64,000 nucleotides of DNA from Delphinus delphis (lineage: Eukaryota > Chordata > Mammalia > Artiodactyla > Delphinidae): assembly GCF_949987515.2 (NCBI RefSeq), contig NC_082687.1, forward strand, positions 121,873,838 through 121,937,837, read 5' to 3'. The translations under genes were made by a program, and so were the position numbers. Below, one piece after another: positions 47,885 through 59,784 of the stretch. Within the stretch, counting starts at the first letter, position 1. Every line of letters starts with the position of its first letter. The notes beneath the pieces were generated by a model, which searched no databases, was not told where the DNA came from, and worked only from the letters and a program-made list of their open reading frames with translations.

Positions 47885-48065
47885 TTCCATTATTTACCAG
47901 CTGTGTGGCCTTATATAAACTACTTAGCTGTCTATATTGGCATCTGTGAAATGGAAGTAATGCTTCTTTATACAGTTTTTTGAGGATTAAGGAAATTAAA
48001 ACATATAAAGTACTTGAAAAGTGCTAGTCATATAGTAGTTACTCAATAAATATTAGTTTTTATTA
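47885..48065 (+). mobile_element. MIR SINE, plus strand
   Basis: MIR core in order: ACCAGCTGTGTGGCCTTATA, CATCTGTGAAATGGAAGTAATG, TTTTTTGAGGATTAAGGAAATT, GTGCTAGTCATATAGTAG and TACTCAATAAATATTAG. Confidence 0.8.
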
Positions 48066-48081
48066 TTTCTAAAAGTCTCCA

Positions 48082-48136
48082 AATATACACACACACATAT
48101 ATATATATATATATACATATATACACACACACACAT
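48082..48136. repeat. (CA)n(TA)n(CA)n microsatellite
   Basis: ACAC, then ATAT, then ACAC units, giving a roughly mirror-symmetric tract. Confidence 0.95.
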
Positions 48137-48192
48137 AAGAAAGATAGTGATACATTAAGTCTGTATTGAGAAGAACAAAAATATGTACAAAT

Positions 48193-48409
48193 AAATATGT
48201 TCAGGGACTTTCCTGGTGGCGCAGTGGTTAAGACTCCACACACCCAGCTCAGGGGGCCTGGGTTCGATCCCTGAATCCGCTAGCTGCAACTAAGGAGGCT
48301 GCCGGCGGCAACTAAGGAGTCTACCTGCCACAACTGAGACCTGGTGCAACCAAATAAATAAATAAATACTTTTTTAAAAATTAAATTAAATTTGAAAAAA
48401 TATGTTCAG
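48193..48409 (+). mobile_element. CHR-type SINE variant, plus strand, 12-bp TSD
   Basis: Body 48205-48397 with head GGACTTTCCTGGTGGCGCAG, B-box-like GGTTCGATCCC, and the CAACTAAGGAG repeats typical of the longer subfamily, ending in an (AAAT)n tail. Perfect duplications AAATATGTTCAG at 48193-48204 and 48398-48409. Confidence 0.93.
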
Positions 48410-49224
48410 AAACCCTTCCTTGCCTTCTTATCTGTGAATTCCTGTAAAGAACATCCCTGTACTACCCTTAAAATAGAGTTAGATCTTTTATACATCTCTA
48501 GAGCCCCAATGACTAGAACAATTTCTTAGATTCTCAAAGAACTTCTGTGATTTCTTTGTTGGTTTCTTAAATATGTTTCCTGACCCACTGTGATGAATTT
48601 ATTAAGTGTTAACCCTCTGAAATATGAAGATTATATATGTTAAAATGTACTACATTTAAAGCTATTTAATTTAGGATTTATTTAAATGTGTGAGTATGTA
48701 TTACTTTGGTTATAAAAGTGTTAGATACTTCTTTCAAAGGCAGAATAAGCCCATGCATAATAATTCCTTTCAGTTTCAAACCTACTGGATTGATAGATAA
48801 AATATTTAAGTACTAATAATTAAATAAATGAATGAAAATATTCAAGACAAATGAGAAGTCTTTGTGACCCAGGAACAAACAGGAATTGTAAGCAGTTTGT
48901 GTAGCCAGGAAATCCCAGGTGGTGAAGTGGGACTCAACCTCTTTGGCTGGAGAAAGCTAATTCTGTATAAGCCCAGGGGTCTAGGACTTCAGGCTCAATG
49001 AGGGGCTGTGAGGGGACCGAGTACCTCACCTGGTGAGGGACCACAGCCTGACTCCTTGACTGAAGCTCCTGGGCCATCAGCATCTCAAGTCCTACAATTT
49101 TTAAAGTAGAAGATAATCCAATAGTACTACATCATTTTTGCAACCGTAATTGGATTCTGTTTAAGATGATGTTAGAACAAGGTGAACATCCAGATTAAGA
49201 CCTTTTCACATTGTGAGAAAGGCC
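48410..49224. other. Unassigned DNA
   Basis: No repeat or coding signal recognised. Confidence 0.4.
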
Positions 49225-49435
49225 TCCTCATGTGGTAGTGGGGAGTCCGATTCTCCAGGATTGAATCCCTGCCCTGCCACTTCTAGTGTCTGCCTCCAGG
49301 CCTCCGTTTCCCCCTTTATAACACATGCATAATATGTTTCATAGTCACACAGCAGAGGGTTGTGTGAGTATGAAATGAGTCTTCACTTAGAGCTCAGCCC
49401 GTAGCAAAAACTATGTAAAATTTGTTGTTATTAGT
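49225..49435 (+). mobile_element. MIR SINE, plus strand
   Basis: GGGAGTCCGATTCTCCAGGATTGAATCCC, GCCCTGCCACTTCTAG, CCTCCGTTTCCCC, AGAGGGTTGTGTGAGTATG and CTTAGAGCTCAGCCCGTAG follow the MIR order from tRNA-like head to core. Confidence 0.7.
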
Positions 49436-49759
49436 GAAAAAGTGTGTTCATCCTCTGTATGGGAAGCATCCTATATAGGTCAAACTTTTGAGAAATTGAC
49501 TAAGATGTGAAATACTTATTTGGCCATTTTTATACTCAATTTTAAGTATCCTCTTTTCATTTATTATTCTTTTCCTAGACTTCAATTTATATTTTTAAAC
49601 ACCTAAGTGAAGTGATGAACCTGGATTGAAGTCTCAGCAAAATAGGCATCACCTTTCAATGTCAGGTGAGAAAGTTTATGCATAACTTTACCTTTGGAAT
49701 ATATCTTTCTCTTGGATGGAATTCATTAGCTCCAGCAAACTGTGAGAAATTGAGAGTTC
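49436..49759. other. Unassigned DNA
   Basis: Nothing recognised between the MIR and L2 remnants. Confidence 0.4.
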
Positions 49760-50500
49760 AAGTCCCTAAGTGGGCTTTGTTCTCCCTCAAACTTGCTTTG
49801 CGTACCTTCTGTATTCTCTTCTAGGCAGCGTCGTTCCTCACCCAGTTCCTCATGCTGTAGATCCAGGCATTTTCCTTGTTGCTTCCTTCTTCCTCAACGC
49901 CCCCCACCCCCAATCCAATCACCCATTCGAAACTCTGCCCATTTTATTTCTAAACGCTTTTCAACCTCAAACCCTCTTTTTCATATTATCACTATCCTCG
50001 TAGAGTTTCTCATCATTCCCCAAATAGCCAGTGTTCCCAGCCACCCAGCCGGGCTCTCTGCCGCTGACCTGACCCCCGAAGCCACCTGCCTCCCAGCTGC
50101 TAGAAAAAGCTCTGAAACAAAAAAGCCTGACAGCGGCTCTGCGTGGCCTCTCTGGGATAAAGTGTCATATCTCTGTTGGAGCATCCAGCCTCCTTTTCCA
50201 GCTTCTCATGTGCTGCTCTCACATCTACAGGAAATGAAAGTTACCCACACTATTGGTTTTTTCTCATGCATATGGCTTTTCTCATTCTGTCAATCCGCCT
50301 GGAATGCCCTCGTCCCTCCCTCCCACTCCCATCACAGTCATCCTATCACCACAATGCCTAGCTGAATACTGTGGCTCTTTGAAGATTTATTTCCTGCAGT
50401 GACGTCTATAAAAAAGCCTTCCCTGAAGCTCCAAGGTGGGTTTAGGTGCCCTTCCCCTAGGCTCCCAGAGTAATTGGGCATTTGTGTTTTGCCCTTGTGA
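49760..50500 (+). mobile_element. L2 LINE fragment
   Basis: Pyrimidine-rich plus strand with L2 order: CCAATCCAATCACCCATTCG, CTCATGTGCTGCTCTCACATC, ATCCGCCTGGAATGCCC, TTCCTGCAGTGACGTC and GCCTTCCCTGAAGCTCC. The 190-codon frame at 49793-50365 is an accident of C/T-rich sequence; it does not match an L2 protein over its length. Confidence 0.6.
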
Positions 50501-50764
50501 ATATTTTTTTTCCTGGTAAAATGGCTTCCAGAACTAAACTATTCTTGATCCTTCTCCGTGGATTAAACTTAATTATTAGAATACAATATGCTAGGCTTTG
50601 ATGTTTAATCATAAAACACAATGCATTATTACCATTTAAATAAAAATACATGTAAATGAGAGTTCAAAATATATAAAGAATTCACATGTTAACACTATTT
50701 CTATATATTTTAAATGAAAGAAAAAATATGGTGTCAACAGTAACAGGATACTACGATACTATTA

Positions 50765-50766
<2 letters not shown>
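50501..50766. other. Unassigned AT-rich DNA
   Basis: Nothing recognised. Confidence 0.4.

Positions 50767-50808
<42 letters not shown>
50767..50808. repeat. (GT)n, about 20 units
   Basis: Uninterrupted dinucleotide tract. Confidence 0.97.
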
Positions 50809-50811
<3 letters not shown>

Positions 50812-50847
50812 TGGGGAATAATGAAGAGCTCCAACAAACTCTTTCAT

Positions 50848-51201
50848 AAAAATGCTTAAAAAAGGACTTACCTGGTGGCACAGTGGTTAAGTATCTACCT
50901 GCCAGCACAGGGGACACGGGTTCAAGCCCTGGTCCGGGAAGATCCCACATGACTCGGAGCAACTAAGCCCGTGCACCACAACTACTGAGCCTGCACTCTA
51001 GGGCCCACGAGCCACAACTACTGAAGCCCGAGCACCTAGAGCCTGTGCTCTGCAACAAGAGAAGCCACCACAAGGAGAAGCCTGTGCACCGTATCGAAGA
51101 GTAGCCCCCGCTCCATGCAAGTAGAGAAAGCCCACGAGAGCAGCATCGAAGACCCAATGCAGCCAAAAATAAATAAGTAGATTTATTTTTAAAAAAATGC
51201 T
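50848..51201 (+). mobile_element. Longer CHR-1-like SINE, plus strand
   Basis: Body from about 50862 (GGACTTACCTGGTGGCACAG) to 51192. It includes AGTAGCCCCCGCTCC, GAAGACCCAATGCAGCC and an AAATAAATAAGTAG tail. Short duplications AAAAATGCT at 50848-50856 and 51193-51201. Confidence 0.92.
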
Positions 51202-51778
51202 GAAAGAGTTTTTGGCTCTGTTCCCCTTTTCCACTAGTCTTTCCTCTATCCCAGTTGCAGAGAGGGTTAGGCAGAACTCCTTGGTCCAGTGACCATTCAG
51301 ATACATCACATCACAAACTAATAAAAACCAATCTCCCACACCCTCTCCTCTTTATTGGCCTTTTCCCTGTTTTACTTATTGTGGAGTAGAATGACTTAAC
51401 TTCACACTGAGGAGTTTGGAGGGGTTTATAATGTCTTATGAAGGGATTTGGGAAAATTTGATTCTGTGTGTCATATAGCAAGAAGATACAAGATTCTTAC
51501 AGTTAAACATGTTTTTGCTATGTAATGTTAATTTGAATAGAGAAGTTCTAAGATAGCTTCCGTTTTGCCTGATTCTACAAAAAACAGCATTGACACTTAC
51601 CTTGCAACAGTCTCTGTTTAGTATTTGTCAGTCTTGTGTTGAGAGCAGGAACTAAGGGGTGTGTGTTTTTGTTTTCTCAGTGCTCTGTGCTGTGCGTGCG
51701 CATAGTAGGTACTCAGTTTGATTGTTGAGCAAAAAAAAATTAACAAATGCATGAGTGATTTAGTAATTCAACAATCTC
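51202..51778. other. Spacer between two inverted SINEs
   Basis: No repeat recognised; would form the loop if the flanking SINEs paired in RNA. Confidence 0.45.
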
Positions 51779-52046
51779 TGAAACTTTTTTAAAAATAAAT
51801 TTATTTATTTATTTATTTTTGGCTGCGTTCGGTCTTCGTTGCAGTGTGCGGGCTTCTCCTTGCAGTGGCTTCTCTTGCTGCGGAGCTCAGGCTCTAGGTG
51901 TGTGGGCTTCAGTAGTTGTGGCGCATGGGCTTAGTTGCTCTGTGGCATATGGGACCTTCCCGGACCAGGTCTCGAACCTGTGTCCCCTGCACTGGCAGGA
52001 GGATTCTTAACCACTGCACCACCACGGAAGCCATGATACTTCTTTA
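51779..52046 (-). mobile_element. CHR-1-like SINE, minus strand, imperfect TSD
   Basis: Body 51792-52033, read in reverse from the head at 52033 to the ATTTATTT tail near 51795. Flanks TGAAACTTTTTTA (51779-51791) and TGATACTTCTTTA (52034-52046) differ at two positions. Confidence 0.92.
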
Positions 52047-53689
52047 ATAAGAAATTAAATAGCCAGATGCTATACTATTAGTATTCATGTCAGACAACAA
52101 ACTAAATGAAGAAATTTCAAAAATATATTCAAAATTATCCTGTTGTACTTGTTGAGAGCCCTTGAACTCAGACATTTCTCATCCCTGAGAAATGAAAAGA
52201 GTTGGTTCTGAATTCAATTGAAATGTCAAATTATTGAAATTTACCCCAAACAATACAAAATTCTGATTTGGTTTTATCTTTGCCCTTCAGTTACCTAAGG
52301 TGAAGGTTGGATGAGTAAAGCATGCACAACTTGCAGGCTTTTTACTTAATGTCTAAGGCCCTAAATTTGTCACACTCTTCCTTTCGTGCTCTTTAACCCA
52401 AACAACTAATCATTATTTTCTTCCTTTGAGTAAAGGGGGAAAGAAAATACTTAGATGTTAATTTCTACCATCAATTACTCCTTTTTAAAAAGTCATTCTT
52501 TGCCTAAATGAAAGCTATTATAAGCAGACAGAATAGCCTGCGGGAATAGAGTTTCTAAATTCATATCAAACATAAAGTACACTCAATCAAAACTTACATG
52601 TTGAATCCAGACTACAAATGGCTCATTTCGATATCAGATGGATTATAATTTCAATTGACCTTTGCTTAAGTTTTTAAAAAATAATGGAATGTTGCTCATC
52701 TTGTTATATTTTTCTTTGTATCTGTGTAACTGAAATAATTATTAACTCAGGAATTCGAGATTTTTAAAAAATTGCAGACCCTTAACAATATACTTGTTTT
52801 TCCTGTTGTCTATTAGATGATCACTTTTGATTCCTACCCCCCGCCCCCAATACATAATCAATTCGCTTATGGTTGGAATATATAAAGATTTAGTAAAAGT
52901 AGTTGAAGTGCTATGGATGATGTAGTATATTTTGAATTATTGCTTTCCAAGATGTTAACAGAAATTATATGCCCTCATAAAAATTCTAGCATTTTTTGGT
53001 TTTGTTTGTTAAGAAGGAAAGAAATTATGTTACTGGAGATACTGAAAAACTTACTTGTATTTTCCTTCTTTGAGAGATTGGAAGGTTTATTTGAGTCAAT
53101 ATAGTAATTAATAGCATGTATGTTTCTCTTCTCACGAGACATATGACTAGATATTTGGATATTTATTTATAATTTGGAAGAAAATCTTACTAATGATTTA
53201 AGTAATTCAAATAAATGACTGAGGATCAAAAAACAAAACAAAAACAATAACAAACCCCTTTCACTCCTTTAAAATTAATGCACCCAGGGAATTACAAAAT
53301 TTGCTTCAAAATATATCATCATATCCTAGGTTAAGGCTACAGTTGTATTAAATGATCATTAAAGTCCCATCAAATCCTGAGATTCTAAGAATTTATGAGC
53401 ACTTTATCTGGAAAACCCCAAGAAAATACATTCAGGCAAGACAGACATAAATGGGATTTTCAGTCAGTTATTTCATGTTTCTAATTAAACAATTCCTCCA
53501 TGTTTAAATACCATTTGTGTATGAATTTGGAAATTGTCTCATCACAAGTAACAGAAAATCCTACAAATCGTAGCTGAAATAAATACATCTGGAAAAACCT
53601 ACTAGAGCTGGTGTGTTTGGTCCACATTCCCATTCCTTTTTGTCTCTTTACGCTGCTATCCTTGTGTGTTCGTCTGTCTTCTTCTTGCA
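52047..53689. other. 1.6 kb AT-rich, unassigned
   Basis: The end (CACAAGTAACAGAAAATCC, near 53545) hints at an old repeat that I cannot name. No coding frame above 63 codons. Confidence 0.45.
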
Positions 53690-54170
53690 GAGGCCTTCAT
53701 ACCTCCATCCCTTATCACTGTCTACTACTGAATACCTCCAGCTACCCTGAACCATTTTGAATTCTTTGGTCAAGACAGGTATACCTCCAAGCCTTTGCCC
53801 CATTTTTTTTTTTCCCCTTCTCCTCACTCCTTTGCCAACTCCTACTGATCCTTCAGATGTCAGCTTAGACAAGGCTTCCTCCAGGAAGTCTTTCCTGATT
53901 ACCAAATTCTGGATTCAGTGCCCTCCTAATTCATCATCTTTTATAGCACTGTATTTCCATTGACATATTACTTCTCTGTTGGGTGTACTAAACTACTTGT
54001 TCTGTGAAGACAGAGACTGTACTAATCTTTTCCAGTGCTACATCCCTGGTGCTTAACTAAATAGTAGTAGAAAACTAACACACCATTGTAAAGCAATTAT
54101 ACCCCAATAAAGATGTTAAAAAAAAAAAGAAAAGAAAGAAAAATAGTAGTAGATATTTAGGAATTTATTT
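53690..54170 (+). mobile_element. L2 LINE 3' end, split by a tiny L1 insertion
   Basis: L2 order: TTTGCCAACTCCTACTGATCC, TTCAGATGTCAGCTTAG, AAGGCTTCCTCCAGGAAGTC, TTTCCTGATTACCAAATTC, GAAGACAGAGACTGTACTAATC and TACATCCCTGGTGCTTAAC. The last part resumes after the L1 micro-insertion at 54072-54140. Confidence 0.75.
54059..54153 (+). mobile_element. Tiny 5'-truncated L1 3' end with 13-bp perfect TSD
   Basis: The insert 54072-54140 contains only the last ~46 bp of L1 (AAACTAACACACCATTGTAAAGC to GATGTT) plus an A-rich tail. It matches, in reverse, the L1 3' end at 63673-63720. Direct repeats AAATAGTAGTAGA flank it at 54059-54071 and 54141-54153. Confidence 0.92.
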
Positions 54171-54449
54171 AAATATATTCTTAACTTTGTAACATTTAGA
54201 ATAAAACTCTAAATAGGGACATGATAGTCCTGAACTCTTAGTAGCTTTGATTCACTCAGTCATTCATTCTTCATTTCATAAGTAGGTATTGTGTACCTGT
54301 CATGTGACAAGTCTGTTTAGCAGTGGGGTTCATGGACTGTGCATTATGAAAATAACTAATAAGAGATATATACAAAGTGCTAGAATTGTTCAGAATAAGT
54401 GGTCAGTAGCTGTACTTGGGGAACTCAAGGACAACTCTCCAGATTAAGG
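54171..54449. other. Unassigned DNA
   Basis: Nothing firm. The CATTCATTCTTCATTTCATAAG segment near 54261 hints at an old repeat edge. Confidence 0.35.
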
Positions 54450-54565
54450 AAAATTTAGGTCATGAGAGCAAAAATTTTCCCATCTTCATCACAGAATTCC
54501 AGTACATAGAATAATGCCTGACATGTTGTAGCTTACTAAATTTGTTAAATAAAGGAATAAGTCAT
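54450..54565 (+). mobile_element. Probable L2 3'-end remnant
   Basis: GAGAGCAAAAATTTTCCCATC, CAGTACATAGAATAATGCCTGAC and ATTTGTTAAATAAAGGAATAAG follow the L2 terminal layout. Confidence 0.5.
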
Positions 54566-56315
54566 TCAAGAGTAAGAGAGAAAGTGAGATGGTTTCACAT
54601 TAACACATAAGCTGCTTTGTAAATATAAATCTCTAAAAATTGTGGATTCAAATGTACTGTACTTAATTTAATTATATGGATGCTTGAGACAAAGATATGT
54701 CCCCAGTTTAAGATACCTGGGTAATTCTGTACTCTATCTTATGATAGAACTGAGCTTCCTTGCCTGTTTCCAGATTATGGATCTGTGGTATAACAAGTAA
54801 TATTTATGCCTGATAATATTGATGTTGTTTTTTATTCTGAATTTAAAATCTCTGTGAAAAGAAAAGCATTTATAATGCCCTATTGATCAAATCATCCCTT
54901 GTGTTAATGACTGCCATGAAAGAATTGTCAGGTTATTGTGCATAGTGTAAGGGTTAATTTGGGGCATTATAAGTAGTGAGTCTTAGACTGTATCATCTAG
55001 AAGACTGGTTTATAGAAAGAAAACTAGAAGAAAGAGCATCCAGAGTAGTGGAACACAAATGTATGCTCACTTTACTGTACATAAATAAATCCACATTTAT
55101 GTATCAGGACATAGCAATAGTCAACATCAATTTTATTTTAATTGTGCAAATCCATACCACTTGGGTAAGGCACAATGTTGAAGTGACTTTTCCATGGTTC
55201 CATAAATAGTGAGGGGCAGATATACTGGACTTTTAGACTTCAGGTTCCATATTAATTTTAATATATTCTGCAGACCCAGGGTCCCTGGGAAACTCAATAC
55301 ACCTTTCTTGTGCCTTCAAGGTGGGTAACACCCAACTGTATTTGCAAGCTGATGTCAGGTGAATTCTCCTACATCTCTGAATTGAAATCTGCCACCTATG
55401 ATGCTGAAGGAAAAAGAGACTTCTTAGCTTCAGGCTAAGCTTCAAAAGCTAGGGTTCTTGATCAGTGAACAGTATGGAAGAGGCATGATAGCTGGGTATA
55501 GGGACTGGCAAAAATTCAAGGCCTTTGTATTTCTTTTTTTTTTTTTTCTTTCCTCCCTACTCCCTGCCCCCAGCTTGCCCCACTGTTAACAAGTTTTAAA
55601 GCTGTTTAAGCAGTCATTAAATCTTGCTGGGAAATTTCTGGGCCACTCTAAGTCTACTAATGAAGTTCAGAGCTGGGAGCCATTGAACATTTTCTGGCTG
55701 AAACAATTCATTGCTTTTGGTCCTGAGTATAAGCTTGGCTCAGGAACAGAAGATGGGAGGTTTCTTGACCCTCCATGCTTGAGAATTCATAGTCCCTGAA
55801 GTGAAGAGAGAAAAGAGAAGTATATGAGGGAGAGAGTATAAAAGCACATTCTTTTATTAAATGTGAGTTAAAATTTAGGGATTTATTTTGTGGGGGTGTT
55901 TTATTCAGTATTTTGAAATGTGTTCTGAACAAGTACAGTTTTATTCTAATGATACACATATGTTTATACTTGGTATGTTGAAAAGATGATTAAGAACATT
56001 TGGTTCAAGGGACTGAGGCCTTCAGAAAGACAGTAAGAAGTCCAAGTGGACATTGGATAATTATATTAGGTACTTCACTGAATGTCTTACTTATATGAGT
56101 TTCACAAGATAGTTAAAAGTGTACAAAGCCTTCCCAGGTGCATTTTCTTGAAGTTTCTTGAGATCAAATTCCAAACACCGTTTCCTACATTAATGGCCCT
56201 TTTCAAGCCAATTTTCCAGGTGTTTCAACTGTTTTCCAGGAAGTATATTCATGTGGGGATGTGTGTGAACTCTAGCTATTTTGTTTAAGATGTGCTGGAT
56301 TTTATTTATTGTTTT
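54566..56315. other. 1.75 kb unassigned
   Basis: A T-run at 55535-55547 followed by a C-rich patch is the only compositional feature. Frames reach 83 codons with no motif. Confidence 0.45.
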
Positions 56316-56540
56316 CCCATCGTTTTTTTTTTTTTTGCGGTGCGCGGACCTCTCACTGTTGTGGCCTCTCCCGTTGCGGAGCACAGGCTCCAGACACACA
56401 GGCTCAGCGGCCATGGCTCACAGGCCCAGCCACTCTGCGGCATGTGGGATCCTCCCAGACCGGGGCACGAACCCGTGTCCCCTGCATCGGCAGGCGGAGA
56501 CTCAACCACTGAGCCACCAGGGAAGCCCCCCATTGTTTTT
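56316..56540 (-). mobile_element. CHR-type SINE, minus strand, 12-bp TSD
   Basis: Body 56328-56528. Duplications CCCATCGTTTTT (56316-56327) and CCCATTGTTTTT (56529-56540) differ by one transition. Five open frames of 67-93 codons on both strands cross this SINE and are not genes. Confidence 0.94.
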
Positions 56541-57127
56541 ATTAAGATTCTAATCATGTATTTGGGGAAATGAGTGTGTCTCTTTCTCTTTCCACAAGCA
56601 AATCCAGTATGTGGGTAATTTCTGAATCATTCTCTCCCATTATTCAATAAATTATATTTTAATGTGAGACAGAAGATTGGAGGAGACTTTTTTTTTTCCC
56701 CAAAAAAGTAATATAACCGAAAGAGAGAGAATCTTGTGGCTCTAAAGTTTAGAGTTTTAAATATCTTTTTAGTTTATCAGATAATAATTACTTTGCATTT
56801 AACTACTAGGCCTATAGGCAGACAACATGATAATCCCTAAATATTATTAAAATATTTTCAATATTAAGCAGAATGTACCAATTATCAAGTAATTTCTGAA
56901 AACAAGTGAGCATGAGAATTGAGAATTTTTTTGGGGGGTGCTATCTTAGGAAGTTACTTCAAGTGTTGGGAAGATTTTACAACTAACAATAAAAGTGTTT
57001 ACAACTAAAGTGAGAAAGAAATCTTGTCTGAGCAGAGTGAATTCTCTTGGATTCCAAGTTACATTCCCTTCTCTCAGCTGTTTAAATTTCTGGCAAAAAA
57101 ACTTAGTGCAGGATTTAAATAAAAACA
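56541..57127. other. Unassigned AT-rich DNA
   Basis: Nothing recognised. Confidence 0.4.
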
Positions 57128-57200
57128 ACAAAACATTTATCAGAAACCTACTATGTGCTAGGCACTGTCAATTATTCTAGTCAGTTAATACTTCTAAATT
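57128..57200 (-). mobile_element. Short MIR remnant, minus strand
   Basis: ATTTATCAGAAACCTACTATGTGCTAGGCACTG is the reverse of the MIR 3' half; only about 60 bp remain. Confidence 0.55.
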
Positions 57201-57229
57201 GTTACTAGGACATTCAAATTCTTTCACTG

Positions 57230-58530
57230 ACAACTATTCCCAACCTCTTTTTATTAACTTCACATTTTCCAAGTCCACTATCTTCTCTCCATTGTCTTCA
57301 GTGTTATTCAAGGACATCATGTTCTTTCCTCCATATTCATGACTCTTTTTACTCCCAATTCAACACCGTCCTCTCCTGATCTCATCTTAGATGACTTTAG
57401 TGTCGCTATTAATAGATTTTTATTAATACAAGCATACAGCTACTTGATAGTAAACTTAACTCCATTCCCCAAAACAGCATCCTAATGTTTGTTATCACCC
57501 ATGGAAAAAAGAAAATTGGAAGTCATGCAATCTGATCCCAGCAGTGGTGTGCTGGTAGATGTTTAACAACTAGATCTCTGAGAAAAAAAAGAAAAGAGAA
57601 GGACTGATTTGTAGAAGTTGCTGATTATCTTGGTGCAAATACTTCCACTGTGGCTGATTTCAAGTTACCACTGTGATTTCCTTGAATACAAAGTTGGGAA
57701 GAAATTCTCTCAATCAGCTCTCTTTAGCTGGAAACAGCTGCCTCCAGCACACCGCCCTTATGCCTCCCCCACTCCCCCATTTTTCTAACCTCAGGTCTCT
57801 TAGTTATTGCTGTCTTCACTCAATTGGTCATCCTAATTTTCTTGTCTTCTGTATTGAAGCTTATTGGTAATGCCTTCAAACAAAATTCCCAAAAGAGTAA
57901 AATTCTCCAGCTCTTCCTTTTGTACTATACAGGCCCATCAAAGCTAACCCAAGTTAAACCAAGCGTTTTTTGTTTGTTTGTTTGTTTTGTTTTTGTTTTG
58001 TTTTCCCCCATATCTCCCACTCCTTTCCCCTGGCAGTAAAGGAGTCTGGAGAAAATTATGTATCTGTACATTAAGATTGTATCTTTAATCCACAATCTCT
58101 AAGTTGTGGAGAATCTTTAGTGCTTTTATTATTCCTTTTAGTTATCTTGATCACTGCCTTCTATTACTTCCCGTAACAGCTCCTGCAGCTCTTCATCACT
58201 CACTTTAGGTCTCTTGCTTTAGTTCCATCTTTCAGCAAATCCCCCTCCAAGAACCGAGAGCTCATGAATGACATTACATAGTCCTCTCAATTTTACTTCT
58301 GTCCTATGCTTCCCTCCCTACTTTCCATCAGTTTTTGAGAAATAAATACCCTTGTTTCTTTCTAAAACTTAATCTTTACTTTTGCTTTTTTTGAGGGAGT
58401 CCCATCTTGTTTTCTTTATGTGCCTTAATCCATCATTACTACAGTTTCCCCAGAATATTTTTCAATTTCACTATACTTTTACCCTCCACTTTGCCTAAAA
58501 CCTTACGGAAACATTCCCTGACTTGAAACT
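57230..58530 (+). mobile_element. Possible decayed L2-like LINE coding region
   Basis: Pyrimidine-rich plus strand. CTCATCTTAGATGACTTTAG resembles an endonuclease GDFN-type codon block, and the 58140-58530 part resembles L2 RT coding. The evidence is compositional and by loose motif order only. A (TTTG)n tract lies at 57969-58006. Confidence 0.3.
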
Positions 58531-58589
58531 AAAACTATACCAAAGCAAACTTGGGTCTGTTTCCCCAACATGCAGTAAAGCCAGTTTAT

Positions 58590-59240
58590 TTTTGTGGTGA
58601 AGGAAAGTACAATGTTTATTACAGGGCCAAGCAAGGAAAACAGACAGTCTCATGCTCAAAAGACCCAAATTCCAGGATAGCTTGACAGTGTGAGGGAGAG
58701 GGTGGCAGGGTGCACGATCAGCTTGTGCTCAATTCTCTGATTCGTTGATGGTGAGGTAACGGTGAAGTTTCAGGAATCTCAATCATCAGTCTTCTGGTTC
58801 CAACCTATCTGAGGTCTACATGCTGGTGGTCAGCATGTACTTAATTTGTTTTACCTGATGGTGGTTTTAGTATCTGTAAAACAACTCAAGGATATGGCTC
58901 AGGATTTTATCTATAGCCCTTTGGGAGGAACTAAAGGTTCTTGACTTTGTTTTATGGCTAAAGTATTATTATTTTGTGTTGCCTGACTGTTTTCCTTTGT
59001 TTCTGCATTTTTTTTCATTTCTCTGATTAAATTTGTTCTTTGGAACTCCGGGAAGGCCTAGGATACTAAAGCTTTTTTACAAACAAGAGGCAAGGAACAA
59101 GGAGGGGGAGGATCAATCCCTGGGAAGGCCCCCTCAGGGTTCTGCTCAGTTTCAAAACAAACAATATCCTTTTCTCAACATGTCTTCACATAAAGCCACA
59201 AAGAAGCCAACTTCTTTCTTTTATTGTCACCCTATAAAGA
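58590..59240 (-). mobile_element. Possible solo LTR of an endogenous retrovirus, minus strand
   Basis: The order TTTATTACAGGGCCAAGC, a CAATCATCAGTCTTCTGG block, CTATAGCCCTTTGGG, GGGGGAGGATCAATCCC and TTCTGCTCAGTTTC resembles an artiodactyl ERV LTR in reverse. No target duplication or internal sequence found. Confidence 0.4.
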
Positions 59241-59329
59241 ATTTTTGTGCCTTAAATTTTATTTTCCCCATCATCCATTCTTTTTTTTGCTTCACAGGAA
59301 TATAACTTCTTTGGTTTGCAGGACCATAA

Positions 59330-59410
59330 ATTTCAGAAAGGCTGACAGTATATCTTGTTCATAGCACTTTGCAATATGCCTAGGCAATCAATAAGTATTC
59401 ATTGAATAAA
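59330..59410 (+). mobile_element. L2 3'-terminus remnant
   Basis: TATCTTGTTCATAGCAC and CAATCAATAAGTATTCATTG resemble the L2 terminal segment. Confidence 0.45.
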
Positions 59411-59784
59411 TATATGCCATCACCGCTCCTGAAACTGCCCTTACTTAGGTAATCAGGATTTCTTATAATTTTCCAAATGACCTTAAATTTTTTTTAAACC
59501 ATCTGTATGGCTTTCTGCAGCATCAGAGCCTTCTGGAAACCTTTGCTTCTTAAAAACCATTCATTGCTTAATTTCCATGTTCATACTTTCTTTGTGTTTT
59601 CATCCTGTCTTTCTTAACACCCTTTATATTCCTTCAGTAATTTTTCCTCTGCATGCTCTGTAAAGTTTGATGAGCTTCAGTATCATTTCTTTTTGCAGTT
59701 TTACCTTTCCTTGTGGTTTGCTTTGGACACATATGAAGAATGTAGATGCATTAGCTTGTCTATACATCAATGACCAAATCTATA
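59411..59784. other. Unassigned DNA
   Basis: Nothing recognised. Confidence 0.4.

Noticed and set aside
49793..50365. 190-codon plus-strand open frame, among the longest in the window
   Set aside because: It lies in C/T-rich L2-derived sequence, has no recognisable domain, and its composition explains the lack of stops.
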